The notes beneath the pieces are model-generated. The model had not been told where the DNA came from, did not search any database, and saw nothing but the letters and a program-made list of their open reading frames with translations. From Bacteroidales bacterium UBA6366 (GTDB lineage Bacteria; Bacteroidota; Bacteroidia; Bacteroidales; UBA932): a stretch of DNA of 8,266 bases. Of this stretch, positions 5,193-8,266 are shown one piece after another. Each line of letters opens with the position of its first letter. Within the stretch, counting starts at the first letter, position 1. Made by a program: the position numbers and the translations under genes. The stretch is taken from positions 364 through 8,629 of the forward strand of contig DJRG01000041.1 in the NCBI GenBank assembly GCA_002438845.1. Direction: 5' to 3'.

Positions 5193-7982
5193 ATGAAGAA
5201 AGAAAACGGTGAGACAAGGGCCGGTATGGCTAATGTGGAACTCACACAAAGCGGCACAGAAACAATGGATTACCTTATCGAGGGATCCGAGACGGTTGCC
5301 CAAGGAAAAGGGCGGAACATCATTCCGGAGGTGGAGAAGGAACCGCTTTGGAAGGCTTATCTGGAGAAGTTCAAGGATCCGATCATCATCATATTGCTGG
5401 TGGCGCTGGGACTCTCGCTGGGAGTGTCGGTGTACGAGATGGCATATTCAGGAAGGGACGCTTCATGCCTGATAGAGCCGCTGGGAGTGCTGGTGGCGAT
5501 ACTTCTGGCGACCGGGATCGGGTTCATCTTTGAGGTTAAGGCAGAGAAGGAATTCAAGATTCTGAACAAGGCCAAGGACGAGAGGCCGGTCAAGGTGCTG
5601 CGTCTGAAAAGGGCCGGAGACAAGACTCCACAGACCTATGAGATTCCCAAAAGCGATGTGTGCGTCGGTGATGTGGTGGTGCTGGAGAACGGTGACGAGG
5701 TCCCGGCGGACGGACTCCTGCTCAGTGACAGGAATCTGACCATCGATGAGTCTAATTTCACGGGAGAACCATTCACGAAAAAGAAGACCTTACCGGAAGC
5801 CAATAATGAAAGCACCTACCCGGAAAACTTCCTGCTTCGCGGCACAACGGTGATCGAAGGCAGCGCGACATGCAAGATCACAGCCGTCGGCACCCAGACC
5901 GAAGAGGGAAAAGGCGCGAGAATATTACAAGAAGAGCCTGACGTCGAGACCCCGTTGAACGCCCAGCTGAACCAGCTCGCCAAATGGATCACCTACGCCA
6001 GCTACATCATCGCGGCACTGATCGTGGTCGGAAGAATGAGCATATTCTTCCTCACGAATGACGCGGAGACATATTCATTCATCGAGATTTTCCGCATGGC
6101 GCTCAATTCGCTGATGATCGCCGTGACGCTGATTGTCGTGGCGGTGCCGGAAGGGCTTCCGATGAGCGTGACGATCAGCCTTGCTCTGAGCATGCGCAAG
6201 ATGCTCAAGGAAAAGAACTTGGTGCGCAAGCTCCACGCCTGCGAGACCCTCGGCGCGACCACCGTCATCTGCACGGACAAGACCGGCACGCTGACTAAGA
6301 ACAAGATGAGCGTGGTGGAATCCGAGTTCTGGGGCGTCGATGAAAGCCTCATCGCTGACAGCATAGCCGTGAACTCCACGGCCGCGCTGAACAATTCTGA
6401 AAACGGAGAGCCCCACGCGATCGGAAACCCTACCGAAGGGGCGCTTCTGCTCTGGCTTCAAGGCAAAGGGGTTGACTATTCCGAACGCAGGAACGCCTAC
6501 CAGATTGTGGATCAGATAGCTTTCTCGACCGAAAGGAAGCGGATGACTACGGATGCCATCAACATCGAGACCGGCAATGAATATCTCTTCATCAAGGGCG
6601 CCCCGGAGCTCCTGTTGGAAACTTCCGACATCATTGAGGGCGGTCCCTCGAAGGAAACCGTGCTCGCCACTCTGGCGGCATGGCAGGCAAAAGGGATGAG
6701 AACCTTGGGATTCGCGTTCAGGAATATGTCCGCTCAGGATTCCAATGTAACATTCATCGGAATAGTCGGAATAGCGGACCCGATCAGGGAGGATGTGCGT
6801 GAGGCTATCGACACCTGTTCAGGCCACGCAGGGGTCCGGGTGATCATGGTGACAGGAGACAATGCCCTTACCGCCAGCGAGATAGCCCGCCAGGCAGGAA
6901 TCATAAGCAAAAATGAGAGCAACCAGCTGACAATCACAGGCTCAGAGTTCGCCGCCAAGAGTGATGAATATCTCAAAAAAGAGGTTCTGCCTACCCTCAG
7001 GGTTCTCTCCCGTGCCAGGCCTGAGGACAAAGTCCGTCTTGTCACCCTTCTTCAGCAGATGGGCGAGGTCGTGGCGGTCACCGGTGACGGAACGAACGAT
7101 GCCCCGGCCCTGAAAAAGGCTCAGGTAGGACTCTCGATGGGAGACGGAACGGCAAGGGCAAAGGAGGCCAGTGACGTGACGATCATCGACAACTCATTCT
7201 CCAGCATAGGGAAAGGCATCCTGTGGGGGCGTTCCTTGTACTTGAACATCAAGCGTTTCATCCTGTTCCAGATGACAATCAACGTCTGCGCCTGCCTTAT
7301 CGTTCTGCTTGGAGCGTTCATCGGGCTGGACTCTCCGCTGACCGTCACCCAGATGCTGTGGGTCAACCTGATCATGGACACATTCGCGGCGATGGCCCTG
7401 TCCTCGATCCCGCCGGACCGCAAGGTGATGGACGAAAAGCCACGTGACCAGAAGAGCCACATCATAGACCGGAAGATGGGTGTCAGGATAGCCTTTTCAG
7501 GAATATTCTTCTTCGCCTTTCTGGCTCTTCTTTGGCAGCTCCTCTGGAGGATGGACATCAGCTCCGTAAGAGATCTTCTCCACTGGAATGTCGTCGGGGA
7601 GTTCTTCAGCGGAGCCTTCTCGGCCCACACAAAGGCGCATCTTTCCGGCTACGAGCTGGGAGTGTTCTTCACGACTTTCGTCCTGCTCCAGTTCTGGAAC
7701 CTATTCAACGCCAGATACTTCAAGACTAACGGCAGCGTTCTTCAAGACGCTCTTGATTTCTTCTTCAACCGAAAGAGGTTCAAGGCATCAGCCTGCTATG
7801 GCTGCCTTCTGGTGGCCGGAATCATCCTGGCCGGCCAGTTTTTGATCGTCAACTGCTTCGGAGCCTTCTTCGAGGTCTCCCCTCTCCCTCTTGCCGACTG
7901 GGGCTGGATCCTCCTCTGCACCTCACCGGTACTCATCATTCCGGATCTCTACCGATTTATCCGCTCAAAGGTTGCCTTGTAA
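5193..7982 (+). CDS. P-type Ca2+-transporting ATPase, PMCA (P2B) type
   Basis: A 929-residue inner-membrane pump coupling ATP hydrolysis to Ca2+ export. Numbered from the ATG at 5193: membrane helices M1/M2 at about 62-114; actuator domain with TGEP (190-193, Glu192 catalytic); M3/M4 at about 265-325 with PEGLP (319-323); phosphorylated Asp362 in DKTGTLT; nucleotide-binding KGAPE (468-472); TGDN (554-557) and GDGTNDAPAL (631-640) of the P domain; then six C-terminal helices. M6 has WVNLIMDT with Asn725 and Asp729. M5 has NVCAC where SERCA has a calcium-binding Glu. With Glu320 this leaves one Ca2+ site, the P2B pattern. There is no calmodulin-binding tail. TGEP replaces the usual TGES. A GTG at 5154 would add 13 residues, but the promoter at 5158-5165 overlaps it, so ATG 5193 is preferred; another ATG lies at codon 12. 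It is transcribed alone and converges on the next gene. Ion specificity is inferred from family motifs. Confidence 0.93.
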   Translation: MKKENGETRAGMANVELTQSGTETMDYLIEGSETVAQGKGRNIIPEVEKEPLWKAYLEKFKDPIIIILLVALGLSLGVSVYEMAYSGRDASCLIEPLGVLVAILLATGIGFIFEVKAEKEFKILNKAKDERPVKVLRLKRAGDKTPQTYEIPKSDVCVGDVVVLENGDEVPADGLLLSDRNLTIDESNFTGEPFTKKKTLPEANNESTYPENFLLRGTTVIEGSATCKITAVGTQTEEGKGARILQEEPDVETPLNAQLNQLAKWITYASYIIAALIVVGRMSIFFLTNDAETYSFIEIFRMALNSLMIAVTLIVVAVPEGLPMSVTISLALSMRKMLKEKNLVRKLHACETLGATTVICTDKTGTLTKNKMSVVESEFWGVDESLIADSIAVNSTAALNNSENGEPHAIGNPTEGALLLWLQGKGVDYSERRNAYQIVDQIAFSTERKRMTTDAINIETGNEYLFIKGAPELLLETSDIIEGGPSKETVLATLAAWQAKGMRTLGFAFRNMSAQDSNVTFIGIVGIADPIREDVREAIDTCSGHAGVRVIMVTGDNALTASEIARQAGIISKNESNQLTITGSEFAAKSDEYLKKEVLPTLRVLSRARPEDKVRLVTLLQQMGEVVAVTGDGTNDAPALKKAQVGLSMGDGTARAKEASDVTIIDNSFSSIGKGILWGRSLYLNIKRFILFQMTINVCACLIVLLGAFIGLDSPLTVTQMLWVNLIMDTFAAMALSSIPPDRKVMDEKPRDQKSHIIDRKMGVRIAFSGIFFFAFLALLWQLLWRMDISSVRDLLHWNVVGEFFSGAFSAHTKAHLSGYELGVFFTTFVLLQFWNLFNARYFKTNGSVLQDALDFFFNRKRFKASACYGCLLVAGIILAGQFLIVNCFGAFFEVSPLPLADWGWILLCTSPVLIIPDLYRFIRSKVAL

Positions 7983-8019
7983 TCAGGTATAGAAGGCAAA
8001 CAAATGTAAATAAATATCG

Positions 8020-8060
8020 AAAAAAGATCCGCTCTCGCCAGAGGAGGCAGACGGGAGCGG
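8020..8060 (-). terminator. Terminator of the convergent minus-strand gene
   Basis: CCGCTCTCG (8029-8037) pairs with CGGGAGCGG (8052-8060) through nine positions including one wobble, with a 14-nt loop. Read on the minus strand the stem is followed by ATC and then a run of six T's (complement of 8020-8025), the form of an intrinsic terminator. It starts 43 nt past the stop of the partial minus-strand gene. On the plus strand there is no comparable U-run, so it would end ATPase transcripts less efficiently. Confidence 0.75.
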
Positions 8061-8103
8061 AATTAATCTATTGTTTACTAATCAAAGTGTTAACTTTCAC
8101 GGA

Positions 8104-8266
8104 TTAATTTGAGACCGGACGGATCTCCCAACCATTCCAGCGACGCGATCCCATAACCGTAGAACCACTTTTCTCAGTATGCACATATAAACTATATGCA
8201 TCTTTCAACTCATTCACATTAATGGTTGAGCTCCGGTAATATTCCCCAGATAAGAAGAAGATACTG
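8104..8266 (-). CDS. C-terminal fragment of a FISUMP-like (TIGR02145-type) protein, truncated by the window edge
   Basis: An open frame enters from the right edge on the minus strand and runs 53 codons to a TAA at 8106-8104. Its pattern is that of the end of a Fibrobacter succinogenes major paralogous (FISUMP/DUF1566-like) domain, common in secreted or lipoprotein surface proteins of Bacteroidota: GEYYRSST, then AYSLYVHT, then RRWNGWEIRPVSN at the terminus, where the family typically reads YYWSST, AYYLYF and R-x-G-x-x-VRPV. The start, signal peptide and full length lie outside the window. A proper terminator follows, supporting a real gene. The family call is from remembered patterns. Confidence 0.6.
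   Translation of the reverse strand, partial: SIFFLSGEYYRSSTINVNELKDAYSLYVHTEKSGSTVMGSRRWNGWEIRPVSN

Noticed and set aside
6002..7630. Minus-strand open frames antisense to the ATPase
   Set aside because: They lie opposite a complete, motif-rich ATPase reading frame, and their translations show no recognisable domain.
1..8266. CRISPR array, insertion sequence, prophage or defence island
   Set aside because: No spaced direct repeats, transposase, integrase or defence-type protein is visible, and the genes look like ordinary chromosomal ones.

Overview
The window looks like a piece of a chromosome from the phylum Bacteroidota, most likely order Bacteroidales. Several start regions lack a Shine-Dalgarno sequence and have A/T-rich leaders. 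At least four places carry the Bacteroidetes-type promoter (-33 TTTG, about 20 nt, then -7 TAnnTTTG). The protein families also fit: a secreted C1B peptidase, two-domain rubrerythrin, PMCA-type Ca2+-ATPase and a FISUMP-like C-terminus. No mobile element, CRISPR array, tRNA or rRNA was seen, and no intergenic gap exceeds about 250 nt.

Positions 1-3198 hold four minus-strand genes in a tight run: rubrerythrin, then a secreted bleomycin-hydrolase/aminopeptidase C-like protease, then phosphatidylserine synthase (pssA), then a small alpha/beta hydrolase. The gaps are 12, 0 and 13 nt. A likely promoter lies about 120 nt upstream of rubrerythrin, and a perfect 20-bp hairpin at 11-53 closes the run. 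They are probably one operon, although the functions (peroxide defence, peptide hydrolysis, phospholipid synthesis, ester hydrolysis) do not form an obvious pathway.

Positions 3199-3445 are a divergent promoter region. On its plus side is a 506-residue protein of unknown function with a TerB-like N-terminal domain (3446-4966). It has a near-ideal promoter of its own.

Positions 4967-5192 hold the most interesting structure. A near-ideal promoter begins directly after the stop codon of the 506-residue protein, and a Rho-independent terminator follows about 50-80 nt downstream. A separate promoter for the next gene lies beyond that terminator. The simplest reading is an undescribed small RNA of about 85 nt, although a terminator for the upstream gene or a leader of the ATPase are alternatives.

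Positions 5193-7982 encode a P-type ATPase of the plasma-membrane Ca2+ (P2B/PMCA) type, probably exporting Ca2+ across the inner membrane. The promoter position and leader favour the ATG at 5193 over the upstream GTG at 5154. The window ends with a convergent minus-strand gene, of which only the last 53 codons are visible (8104-8266), and its hairpin terminator lies between the two convergent genes.
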